Positions 8,455-12,707 of a DNA stretch of 12,707 nucleotides are shown piece after piece. The notes under the pieces were generated by a model, which had not been told where the DNA came from, ran no database searches, and saw only the letters and a list, made by a program, of their open reading frames with translations. Within the stretch, counting starts at the first letter, position 1, and each line of letters starts with the position of its first letter. The stretch is from Erythrobacter sp. Its GTDB lineage: Bacteria > Pseudomonadota > Alphaproteobacteria > Sphingomonadales > Sphingomonadaceae. The DNA lies in assembly GCA_003483125.1 (NCBI GenBank), contig DMWU01000259.1, forward strand, positions 1 through 12,707, read 5' to 3'. The position numbers were made by a program, and so were the translations under genes.

Positions 8455-8484
8455 ACTATCTGGGAAGGTGTCTTATAATGTCAA
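8455..8484 (-). promoter_or_regulatory. possible internal promoter for yidC-engB
   Basis: On the minus strand a perfect TTGACA (8479-8484) lies just after the yidD stop. It is followed by 18 bases and GATAGT (8455-8460), a 4-of-6 match to the -10 consensus, about 24 bases before the yidC TTG. It could give yidC and engB a supply independent of the rpmH promoter. The -10 match is only moderate. Confidence 0.35.
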
Positions 8485-8492
8485 TACACACA

Positions 8493-8702
8493 TCAAGGTA
8501 CAGGATCATATCCATGGCCACCCCATGGGTGGCAGCGCATTAGCCGTTTAATCGCCAGCCATCCACCCTTGATGGCACCATATTTTTTTAGGGCTTCGAC
8601 TGCATATTCTGAGCAGGATGGCGCATAGCGACAAGTGGGTGGAAGAATACGGCTGGGACCTCGTTGCCACAGGCGCGCGATAAATATCAGTATATGCTTC
8701 AT
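8493..8702 (-). CDS. yidD: membrane protein insertion efficiency factor YidD
   Basis: A 69-residue protein associated with the inner membrane that is thought to help YidC and Sec-dependent insertion. The N-terminus is an amphipathic or hydrophobic helix ([12 protein letters not shown]). The family core follows: [17 protein letters not shown] (22-38), [18 protein letters not shown] (46-63) and the terminal GYDPVP. The three conserved cysteines (24, 30, 58) are present. Its ATG overlaps the rnpA stop as ATGA, a standard coupling arrangement, with a GGAAGGG-like ribosome-binding site in the rnpA end. Position between rnpA and yidC is the usual one for this gene. Confidence 0.97.
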   Translation of the reverse strand: MKHILIFIARLWQRGPSRILPPTCRYAPSCSEYAVEALKKYGAIKGGWLAIKRLMRCHPWGGHGYDPVP

Positions 8703-9091
8703 TTTCGTCCGCCCTTCCGGTTGCCCCTACGCGGCCTTCTGCGCGGCGGATCGCCCTTTCCGGCAAGCGCGCGTTCAAGCGCCTCATTGAGTTCTACTTT
8801 CAATTTCTCAAAGTCACGTTCGATCCCGCCTTCGCGAGCAATCAGAACATGATCGTGATCGGCAAGTCCATATTCAGGCAATGCTGCGCGTAGCAGCTCA
8901 CGAAATCGCCGCTTGAGGCGATTGCGCACCACGGCATTTCCGACTTTCTTGGTCACAGTGATCCCGTAGCGCTTGCCTTCGCCCTGATTGGGATTGGCCA
9001 GCAACACGAATCCTGGGCGCGCGACACGCAAGCCGCGGTTGGCGGCTAGGAAATCGGCGCGCTTGCGCATGGTGGAAAGCTGTTCGGTCAC
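8699..9091 (-). CDS. rnpA: ribonuclease P protein component
   Basis: Basic protein subunit of RNase P, which with the rnpB RNA cleaves the 5' leader of tRNA precursors. The diagnostic RNR motif reads [18 protein letters not shown], and [11 protein letters not shown] near the start is typical of alphaproteobacterial members. The C-terminal ~20 residues are an Arg/Gly/Lys-rich tail. The start is uncertain. The frame is open to a TTG at 9121, but that codon lies within a perfect hairpin loop and the extra residues do not look like RnpA. GTG at 9091 (130 residues, [14 protein letters not shown]) is chosen as giving a normal lead-in. ATG at 9070 (123 residues) is the alternative. Neither has a good Shine-Dalgarno site. 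It is followed by overlapping yidD and preceded by rpmH with a structured 110-base gap. Confidence 0.93.
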   Translation of the reverse strand: MTEQLSTMRKRADFLAANRGLRVARPGFVLLANPNQGEGKRYGITVTKKVGNAVVRNRLKRRFRELLRAALPEYGLADHDHVLIAREGGIERDFEKLKVELNEALERALAGKGDPPRRRPRRGNRKGGRK

Positions 9092-9109
9092 AAATCGCTC
9101 ATACGACAA

Positions 9110-9131
9110 CGGGCTCCCCAAAGGGAGCCCG
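9110..9131 (-). terminator. perfect 9-bp hairpin between rpmH and rnpA (attenuator candidate)
   Basis: CGGGCTCCC (9110-9118), loop CAAA, then GGGAGCCCG (9123-9131): a perfect 9-bp stem with a 4-base loop. On the transcribed minus strand it is followed by TTGTCG rather than a U-run, so it is not a classic intrinsic terminator. It may be a partial terminator, an RNA-processing site or a stabiliser of the rpmH 3' end, allowing L34 to be made in excess over RnpA. The structure is seen; the role is inferred. Confidence 0.5.
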
Positions 9132-9160
9132 CAAGGTCAAGCGGTCATCGAACCGCCTTG
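9132..9160 (-). other. second hairpin in the rpmH-rnpA gap
   Basis: GCGGT (9141-9145) and ACCGC (9152-9156) form a 5-bp stem around a 6-base loop. Outer arms CAAG (9132-9135) and CTTG (9157-9160) can extend it across a 5-base internal bulge. It lies directly upstream, in transcription order, of the 9-bp hairpin, so the rpmH-rnpA spacer RNA probably carries two consecutive stems. Confidence 0.4.
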
Positions 9161-9201
9161 TCAATTGGATAGCGCGCCCGCTTGGGCACGCACAGGTCAA
9201 T

Positions 9202-9336
9202 TTACGCGCAGAGGTTCTTGCGGCCGCGATTGCGACGAGCACGCAATACCTTGCGACCACCGGGGCTTGCCTTGCGAGCAAAGAAACCATGTCGACGCTT
9301 GCGCACGAGATTGCTGGGCTGGAATGTCCGCTTCAT
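9202..9336 (-). CDS. rpmH: 50S ribosomal protein L34
   Basis: The minus strand from ATG 9336 to TAA 9202 encodes 44 residues, the usual L34 length: it opens [18 protein letters not shown], continues [20 protein letters not shown] and ends RKNLCA. This is the highly conserved, Arg/Lys-rich L34 sequence that folds into the 50S subunit near 23S rRNA. GAGG 5 bases before the ATG is a good ribosome-binding site. It is the first gene of the rpmH-rnpA-yidD-yidC-engB operon, with its own promoter about 95-120 bases upstream and a hairpin in the leader. Confidence 0.98.
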   Translation of the reverse strand: MKRTFQPSNLVRKRRHGFFARKASPGGRKVLRARRNRGRKNLCA

Positions 9337-9388
9337 ATCGTCCTCAAAAATCAAAACTGGTGAGCACAAATGAGCTGCGCCACACCAA

Positions 9389-9415
9389 TAAAAAGGGCCG
9401 CCTGCGTCGGCGACC
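9389..9415 (-). other. GC hairpin plus U-run in the rpmH leader
   Basis: On the plus strand GGCCGCC (9396-9402) and GGCGACC (9409-9415) flank a 6-base loop. On the minus strand this is a 7-bp stem (one G-U pair) followed by CTTTTTATT, the form of an intrinsic terminator. It lies between the predicted rpmH promoter and start codon, only ~8 bases after the predicted transcription start. It is too early for ordinary termination if that start is right, so a 5'-end stabilising stem or leader regulator is equally possible. Confidence 0.4.
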
Positions 9416-9429
9416 GCATATCGAGCGCG

Positions 9430-9458
9430 CGGTTAGGCGAAGGTGGCCCACGAGTCAA
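9430..9458 (-). promoter_or_regulatory. rpmH operon promoter
   Basis: On the minus strand TTGACT (9453-9458), a 17-base spacer and TAACCG (9430-9435). The -35 matches the sigma-70 consensus in 5 of 6 positions, and optimal spacing supports it. The -10 is weak by E. coli standards, but the same form recurs in front of rpmJ in this window. Predicted transcription start is near 9423, giving a leader of about 87 bases. Confidence 0.6.
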
Positions 9459-9566
9459 GAGATTGCCTTGCTTCTGCTTCACACGGAATTTGGCGCGGGC
9501 GCACTCAACAAGTGATTTAAAAAACGTCATTTTTCTGCTGTTCTTACGCGCTGCAAGGGGTCGCAA

Positions 9567-9955
9567 GTGGTCGCGCTGGTCAAAACTGTTGCCTATTTGG
9601 GGCTGGAGGCGCGCCCGGTAGAGGTGCAATGCCAGGTTGCGCCGGGCCTGCTGCCACGCTTTGCTATTGTCGGCTTGCCCGACAAGGCTGTGAGCGAAAG
9701 CCGCGAGCGGGTAAAATCGGCATTGGCAGCAATGCCGAGCTTAATGGAGATGCATTGGAAGAGCTCACTTCGCCCGACGAGGGCGGGCGCAGGCTGCTAA
9801 TGCAGGCTGCCGAGGCCATGCGGCTATCGGCGCGCGGCTATACGCGCATGTTACGCGTTGCCCAAACGATTGCCGACCTTTCGGCTTCGGAAAGCGTCGG
9901 TCGCATCCATATAGCAGAGGCACTCAGCTATCGCAGGCAAGCGCCGCGGGCTTGA
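9567..9955 (+). pseudogene. comM: comM (YifB/Mg-chelatase-like ATPase) deletion remnant
   Basis: Two pieces of one gene remain. From GTG 9567 the first ~56 codons encode a ComM N-terminus (MVALVKTVAYLGLEARPVEV, then FAIVGLPDKAVSESRERVKS and ALAAM). From about 9728 a different frame encodes a ComM C-terminus to the TGA at 9953 (SNAELNG, LLMQAAEAMRLSARGYTRML, VGRIHIAEALSYRR). The family is about 500 residues, so roughly 370-380 central codons are gone, including the Walker A/B AAA+ core. The frames differ, so no in-frame fusion exists; the first frame hits a stop at 9798. The junction lies at or near GCAGCAATG (9726-9734), which fits both sides and suggests a short-homology deletion. Intact ComM is a hexameric branch-migration helicase used in natural transformation. 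An assembly error is possible. Confidence 0.85.
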
Positions 9956-9956
9956 A

Positions 9957-10508
9957 CTAACCCGCAGCTGCTCTCTTTACTGCGTCCAGATCAATCACGT
10001 CGCCTCGTTCGAGCGAATCGGCAGCTTCGGAATGGCTACCATCAGCGCGAATGCCGACATTCTCGCGTGAGACCATCCATAGATCCTGATGATGCAGGAT
10101 GCGGCCATCATGCGAGAGAATCGTAACCGGACCGATGGGCATACGATCCAGCTCATCGACCAGCACCGGATTTTCTATGAACTCGTCGCCATATTTCTGC
10201 CCCCATTGTCGCAGGGCGAGCATGGCAGGCAGCAGGTCGAATCCCTTCTCGGTGAGTCGATATTCGACCTTGCGCCTGTCGTCAGGGCAGGGTTCACGCT
10301 TGAGGATTCCGTGTTCCACAAGCTTTGCCAGCCGGTTTGAGAGAATGTTCCGCGCGATCCCCAATTCGCTCAGATACTCTTCAAAATGATGCAGGCCGTT
10401 GAAGCTGGCACGCAGGATCATGAATGACCAGCGTTCTCCCATAACTTCAAGAGCTTGTGGTAAGCCACACTGCGTCAATTCGCGCAACGGTTCACGCATT
10501 TCGCCCAT
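9957..10508 (-). CDS. HxlR-family winged-helix transcriptional regulator
   Basis: A 183-residue DNA-binding protein. The HxlR domain spans about 14-108: ALEVMGERWSFMILR (19-33), HHFEEYLSELGIARNILSNR (40-59) with the recognition helix, then the wing region REPCPDDRRKVEYRLTEKGF (71-90) and LRQWGQKYGDEF. Cys14 is at the place where many HxlR/HypR proteins carry a redox-sensing cysteine. The usual PP-x-VEY of the wing reads DRRKVEY here. About 75 residues follow the domain (109-183), unusually long for a family of typically 110-150 residues; they may form a ligand or dimerisation part. AAAGGA 7 bases before ATG 10508 supports the start. It is divergent from a small exported protein, a plausible target, and probably autoregulated. 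Its stop is 1 base from the end of the comM remnant. Confidence 0.92.
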   Translation of the reverse strand: MGEMREPLRELTQCGLPQALEVMGERWSFMILRASFNGLHHFEEYLSELGIARNILSNRLAKLVEHGILKREPCPDDRRKVEYRLTEKGFDLLPAMLALRQWGQKYGDEFIENPVLVDELDRMPIGPVTILSHDGRILHHQDLWMVSRENVGIRADGSHSEAADSLERGDVIDLDAVKRAAAG

Positions 10509-10525
10509 ATTATTATCCTTTCCCG

Positions 10526-10560
10526 TAGCGACATCTTAGCGACTTTATCGGCGCCTGCAA
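10526..10560 (-). promoter_or_regulatory. HxlR gene promoter with overlapping direct repeats
   Basis: On the minus strand TTGCAG (10555-10560), a 16-base spacer and TAAGAT (10533-10538) form a plausible promoter. Overlapping its -10 and downstream side, TAGCGAC occurs twice on the plus strand (10526-10532 and 10537-10543), 11 bases apart, i.e. one helical turn. HxlR of Bacillus binds tandem direct repeats, so this is a candidate autoregulatory operator. The repeat is seen; the function is inferred. Confidence 0.4.
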
Positions 10561-10578
10561 AAAAATTTCAGTTTTCGC

Positions 10579-10636
10579 TTGCAACCCTTTTCCCAATCGA
10601 TTAGGTAGCAATTAACAACCGGTTTTAAATGAAAAC
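10579..10636. promoter_or_regulatory. upstream region of the small secreted protein gene
   Basis: Plus-strand TTGCAA (10579-10584) with a 17-base spacer and TAGGTA (10602-10607) is a weak promoter candidate. Just downstream lie the palindrome AACCGGTT (10617-10624) and the small hairpin GTTTT-AAATG-AAAAC (10622-10636) in an AT-rich stretch. Any of these could be a regulator site between the divergent genes; none is decisive. Confidence 0.3.
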
Positions 10637-10670
10637 TAAAATACCGGCAAGCAAAACTTGAAAGGACCTG

Positions 10671-11018
10671 ATGATGACCCTCTCCAACACTCATTCCGGT
10701 CGCTTTGGCGTTCTGGCCCTGGCACTGGTCTATACCGGCCTCACATTCGGTGCGGCGATCACTCCCGCTCCCGCATTGGCAAAGGCAAGCGGCCCCTACT
10801 ACACCGCCGAACTGGCTTCACCTGCAAGCGACAACCGCGTAGTTGCCAGCGGTGTCGCATGGAGCTGTGAAGGCACCAATTGCCGCGCTGGTAAGGGCAC
10901 TTCCCGCCCGCTGCGAATTTGTCGCGGCCTCCATCGTGAATTCGGCGAAGTTGTTAGCTTCAAAGCCAATGGCAAGGAGCTGGACGAAGCCAACCTCGCT
11001 CGCTGCAACGGCGACTAA
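10671..11018 (+). CDS. small exported four-cysteine protein of unknown function
   Basis: A 115-residue precursor with a long signal peptide: n-region to Arg11, hydrophobic stretch 13-30, and ALA cleavage site at 35-37. The mature part of about 78 residues holds four cysteines (66, 71, 84, 112), suggesting two disulfides in the periplasm. The core is VAWSCEGTNCRAGKGTSRPL, then a C-x-G-L segment and GEVVSFKANGKELDEANLARC. It resembles a short secreted family common in Sphingomonadales and Caulobacter that I recall as 'CC_3452 family'; that name is from memory and unverified, and no function is known to me. AAGGA upstream supports one of two adjacent ATGs (10671 or 10674). It is divergent from the HxlR regulator and followed by a strong terminator, so it is probably a single-gene transcript. 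Confidence 0.85.
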   Translation: MMTLSNTHSGRFGVLALALVYTGLTFGAAITPAPALAKASGPYYTAELASPASDNRVVASGVAWSCEGTNCRAGKGTSRPLRICRGLHREFGEVVSFKANGKELDEANLARCNGD

Positions 11019-11067
11019 AACCCAGAAATCCTCCCGCCAGACCCCTCTCCAAAATCTGGCAACCCTG

Positions 11068-11100
11068 AAGGCCCCCGGCACCCCCTCGCCGGGGGCCTTT
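11068..11100 (+). terminator. strong intrinsic terminator between convergent genes
   Basis: A perfect 12-bp GC-rich stem: AAGGCCCCCGGC (11068-11079), 8-base loop, GCCGGGGGCCTT (11088-11099), ending in a short T-run. It closes the small secreted protein gene. The HAD hydrolase reading from the other strand stops 2 bases beyond it, so it probably ends both transcripts, although the minus-strand side lacks a U-run. Confidence 0.85.
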
Positions 11101-11101
11101 A

Positions 11102-11740
11102 CTATGCGTTGATCAATCCGCGCGCCTTCAGGTCACGCGCCAACTGCTCTGCATTGGAAAAGGCATGCACCTGCCAACCCAGGTTCTTTGCGGCGCGCGT
11201 ATTGGCTTCGTTGTCATCGATGAACAGCATGTCCTGAGGCGAAAACCCAAATCGCCGGCAGGCAAGTTCGAAAATAGCAGGGTCGGGCTTGGCCAGCTTC
11301 TCGTCGCCTGAAACCACAATATCACGAAAATGGTCGAGCACTGGCTGTGCGGCGCGAAACTGTGGCCAGAATTCAGCGCCGAAATTGGTGATCGCAAACA
11401 GTGGGACTTCTTGCTCAGACAATTGTTCGATCAAGTCTGAAGTTCCGTGAACCGGCCCAGGTATCGTATCGAGGAAGCGCGATGCGTAGGCATCGATCAG
11501 ATGCGTATATTGCGGGAATAGCGCTTTTCTTTCCGGGAGCATTTCGGAAAGTGGACGGCCGGCGTCATGCTCGAAATGCCATTCCTCGGTCACGACATTT
11601 GCGCAGAACCAGTCGAGCTCCTCCTCATCCTCGATCAGCTGCGCAAATAGATGGCGCAGATCCCATTGGATGATCACACGACCAATATCGAAAACAACCG
11701 CTTCGACTTTTGCAGGTGTTTCGGTCCCGGCTGGCTTCAA
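11102..11740 (-). CDS. HAD-superfamily (subfamily IA) hydrolase
   Basis: A cytosolic protein of 212 residues with the haloacid dehalogenase-like fold and helical cap. Motif I is VVFDIGRVI with nucleophile Asp18; motif II is AITNF with Thr118; motif III is Lys151 in KLAKPDPAIF; motif IV is FIDDNEANTRAA with Asp175/Asp176. The second aspartate of motif I, general acid in most HAD phosphatases, is Gly20. This DxG form also occurs in the YihX group of sugar-phosphate phosphatases, to which it may be related, so it need not be inactive. Substrate cannot be read. The start is TTG at 11740, backed by GAGGAG 5 bases upstream. It follows rpmJ after 96 bases containing a hairpin, so read-through from the rpmJ promoter is possible. 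Confidence 0.88.
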   Translation of the reverse strand: MKPAGTETPAKVEAVVFDIGRVIIQWDLRHLFAQLIEDEEELDWFCANVVTEEWHFEHDAGRPLSEMLPERKALFPQYTHLIDAYASRFLDTIPGPVHGTSDLIEQLSEQEVPLFAITNFGAEFWPQFRAAQPVLDHFRDIVVSGDEKLAKPDPAIFELACRRFGFSPQDMLFIDDNEANTRAAKNLGWQVHAFSNAEQLARDLKARGLINA

Positions 11741-11760
11741 GCCTGCTCCTCATATAGCAA

Positions 11761-11790
11761 CGGCCCGCACTCCAATGTGGAGGCGGGCCG
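11761..11790 (-). terminator. long hairpin after rpmJ
   Basis: CGGCCCGC plus CTCCA pair with TGGAG plus GCGGGCCG around a 3-base loop, with one bulged A: 13 pairs in 30 bases. On the minus strand it lies 46 bases after the rpmJ stop and ends 20 bases before the HAD start. No U-run follows, so it may be a leaky terminator or a 3'-end stabiliser of the rpmJ mRNA. Confidence 0.55.
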
Positions 11791-11836
11791 GTAATGCTGC
11801 ACAATCGCCGTCAGGCAATCGGCCAATCTGCCAATA

Positions 11837-11962
11837 TCAGCCCTGACGAGCCTTGAAACGGCGATTGGTCTTGTTGATGACATAGGTGCGACCGCGGCGC
11901 CGAATTACACGGCAATCGCGATGGCGATTTTTCAGCGACTTGAGGCTGTTACGAATCTTCAT
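11837..11962 (-). CDS. rpmJ: 50S ribosomal protein L36 (type without zinc ribbon)
   Basis: From ATG 11962 the minus strand encodes 41 residues: it opens [20 protein letters not shown], continues [17 protein letters not shown] and ends ARQG. This is the L36 fold of the 50S subunit in its C-minus form. Only one cysteine (17) is left and the CxxC...C...H zinc site is absent, as in E. coli YkgO and most alphaproteobacterial L36 proteins. That form lets cells keep ribosomes working when zinc is scarce, though many alphaproteobacteria have only this copy. The frame is open upstream to 12040, but the L36 start is unmistakable. It stands alone here, with its own promoter and a leader hairpin; its ribosome-binding site is weak. 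Confidence 0.97.
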   Translation of the reverse strand: MKIRNSLKSLKNRHRDCRVIRRRGRTYVINKTNRRFKARQG

Positions 11963-11984
11963 CTTACCAATTCCAAAATACGAA

Positions 11985-12007
11985 GCGCCGGAGTTAGCCC
12001 CCGGCGC
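11985..12007 (-). other. hairpin in the rpmJ leader
   Basis: GCGCCGG (11985-11991) and CCGGCGC (12001-12007) form a perfect 7-bp stem with a 9-base loop. It lies just downstream of the predicted rpmJ transcription start and 22 bases before the ATG. On the minus strand it is followed by TTCGTATTTTGG. Its placement mirrors the hairpin in the rpmH leader. Confidence 0.45.
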
Positions 12008-12024
12008 GAGCAATTTCGATCGCG

Positions 12025-12053
12025 CCGTTAGCCTGCACAAAGATTCGGGTCAA
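12025..12053 (-). promoter_or_regulatory. rpmJ promoter
   Basis: On the minus strand TTGACC (12048-12053), a 17-base spacer and TAACGG (12025-12030). It matches the rpmH promoter of this window in all of TTGAC, spacing, TAAC and the final G of the hexamer, which supports both. Expected transcription start is near 12018, giving a ~56-base leader. Confidence 0.6.
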
Positions 12054-12114
12054 GCTCCCATACGCATTTGAAGTAGTTTCTGCGCCTTGCAAATTTTTTG
12101 GCGAACTAGCGAAA

Positions 12115-12175
12115 AATTAACCCCAAGCTGCGCTTTTTCAGGTTTGAAATTGGCCAAGCTGGCGCTTGGGTAATT
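12115..12175. repeat. imperfect inverted repeat with nested direct repeat, rpmJ/lipoprotein intergenic
   Basis: AATTAACCCCAAGC (12115-12128) is mirrored by GCTTGGGTAATT (12164-12175) with a small bulge. CCAAGCTGCGCTT (12123-12135) recurs directly as CCAAGCTGGCGCTT (12154-12167), one base longer. The element sits upstream of the divergent lipoprotein gene and behind the rpmJ promoter. It could be an operator, or the product of local duplication. Confidence 0.4.
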
Positions 12176-12201
12176 GCCCCGCTAGGAAATGGAGCAGGAG
12201 T

Positions 12202-12707
12202 ATGCCGATGCTAAATCGCGAGAAGGTTTTACTGGGCCTGCTGGCCCCAATCGTCGTGGCAGGCTGCGCCACCACCCCATATACCGGGCCTGTGCAGATT
12301 ACACGCTTCCATGACGAGGCAGCAATTGCGCAAATCGGCCAGGGGACGATCTTCATCGAAAGCGCCACAGGCCAGGAGGAACAAAGCCTGGAACTTGCAC
12401 CCTATAAATCAGCCATCGCGCGTGAACTTACGCGGCTCGGCTATCAGGAGGCCTCACGCGACGCGGCCAAATATGTCGCGCAAGTTCGCCTGGGTCGTTA
12501 TGCAAGCACAACAGATGGCGGACGCCGTGGGCCCGTAAATGTCGGGGTCGGCGGATCGACAGGATCATACGGATCGGGTGTAGGCGTCGGTGTTCGCATC
12601 AATCTGGGCGGCGGCAAGAGCCGCAAGAGGATTGGCACCGATCTCGGAGTGATGATTCGCGAGAAGGAAACCGGAAAGACATTGTGGGAAGGCAGGGCCA
12701 ATCTGGA
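12202..12707 (+). CDS. DUF4136-type lipoprotein, N-terminal part (runs off right edge)
   Basis: An open frame of 168 codons from ATG 12202 continues past the window. The N-terminus is a lipoprotein signal: basic start, hydrophobic stretch, and lipobox VAGC with Cys22 as the lipidated residue. The mature part starts ATTPYTGPVQITRFHDE, followed by segments typical of DUF4136 lipoproteins (APYKSAIARELTRLGYQE, AKYVAQVRLGRY). A glycine-rich stretch (NVGVGGSTGSYGSGVGVGV) then leads to a strand reading LGVMIREKETGKTLWEGRA. Function of the family is unknown; it is expected at the outer membrane. Two starts are possible: ATG 12202 with GGAG 7 bases upstream, or ATG 12208 with AGGAG 7 bases upstream. 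It is divergent from rpmJ. Confidence 0.85.
   Translation, partial: MPMLNREKVLLGLLAPIVVAGCATTPYTGPVQITRFHDEAAIAQIGQGTIFIESATGQEEQSLELAPYKSAIARELTRLGYQEASRDAAKYVAQVRLGRYASTTDGGRRGPVNVGVGGSTGSYGSGVGVGVRINLGGGKSRKRIGTDLGVMIREKETGKTLWEGRANL

Noticed and set aside
9159..9164. TTGACA on the minus strand upstream of rnpA as a separate promoter
   Set aside because: No acceptable -10 hexamer 16-18 bases downstream; the sequence is better explained as part of the hairpin arm.
8988..9515. Open frame of 175 codons on the plus strand across rnpA, rpmH and the rpmH promoter
   Set aside because: Opposite to well-supported genes and to a promoter region; composition unlike a real protein.
9351..9629. Open frame of 92 codons on the minus strand between the comM remnant and rpmH
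   Set aside because: Overlaps the rpmH promoter and leader and the conserved comM N-terminus; no ribosome-binding site or family resemblance.
9629..9955. A stand-alone short gene from ATG 9629
   Set aside because: Its first third reads through the comM N-terminal codons in the wrong frame; only the last ~75 codons resemble protein, namely the ComM C-terminus, so it is part of the pseudogene.
1..12707. CRISPR array, insertion sequence, prophage, toxin-antitoxin pair or defence island
   Set aside because: No regularly spaced repeats, transposase or integrase motifs, tRNA-linked attachment sites or defence-type domains on either strand; the secreted nuclease has a signal peptide and scavenging-type family, not a defence partner set.

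Overview
The window looks like a piece of an alphaproteobacterial chromosome, most likely Sphingomonadales and probably near Erythrobacteraceae. This rests on gene order (rpmH-rnpA-yidD-yidC-engB), the Cys-poor 41-residue L36, a short 242-residue DapB, and protein wording from memory; no search was run. Nearly all of it is dense housekeeping sequence. There is no sign of a prophage, insertion sequence, CRISPR array or tRNA, and no gene-free stretch exceeds about 300 bases.

Left part (1-2768): the 5' end of a sirtuin deacylase gene runs off the left edge, and divergent from it lies a dapB-nth pair (lysine/peptidoglycan precursor synthesis; base-excision repair). nth meets, stop codon to stop codon, a minus-strand block running from 5479 down to 1530: a glutathione S-transferase, a secreted S1/P1-type nuclease, dapE (second lysine-pathway gene of the window) and a glutamate/dicarboxylate-type symporter. 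Spacing and overlaps suggest these four form one operon.

Middle (5595-9567): a VOC-fold protein converges on engB, the last gene of the operon rpmH (L34) - rnpA (RNase P protein) - yidD - yidC - engB. This operon couples ribosome assembly, tRNA processing and membrane-protein insertion. It has a recognisable promoter upstream of rpmH and hairpins in the rpmH leader and the rpmH-rnpA gap. Immediately beyond, on the plus strand, is a wrecked comM: its first ~56 and last ~75 codons remain, in different frames, and the whole ATPase centre is deleted.

Right part (9957-12707): an HxlR-type regulator is divergent from a small exported four-cysteine protein. That protein's strong terminator is shared with a convergent HAD hydrolase. 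Then come rpmJ (L36), with a promoter closely matching that of rpmH, and divergently the start of a DUF4136-type lipoprotein cut by the right edge.

No clear novel multi-gene system was found. The most informative oddities are the comM deletion remnant, the matched ribosomal-protein promoters with leader hairpins, the paired hairpins between rpmH and rnpA, the operon placing a secreted nuclease next to dapE, and the HxlR/small-secreted-protein intergenic region with helically spaced direct repeats.
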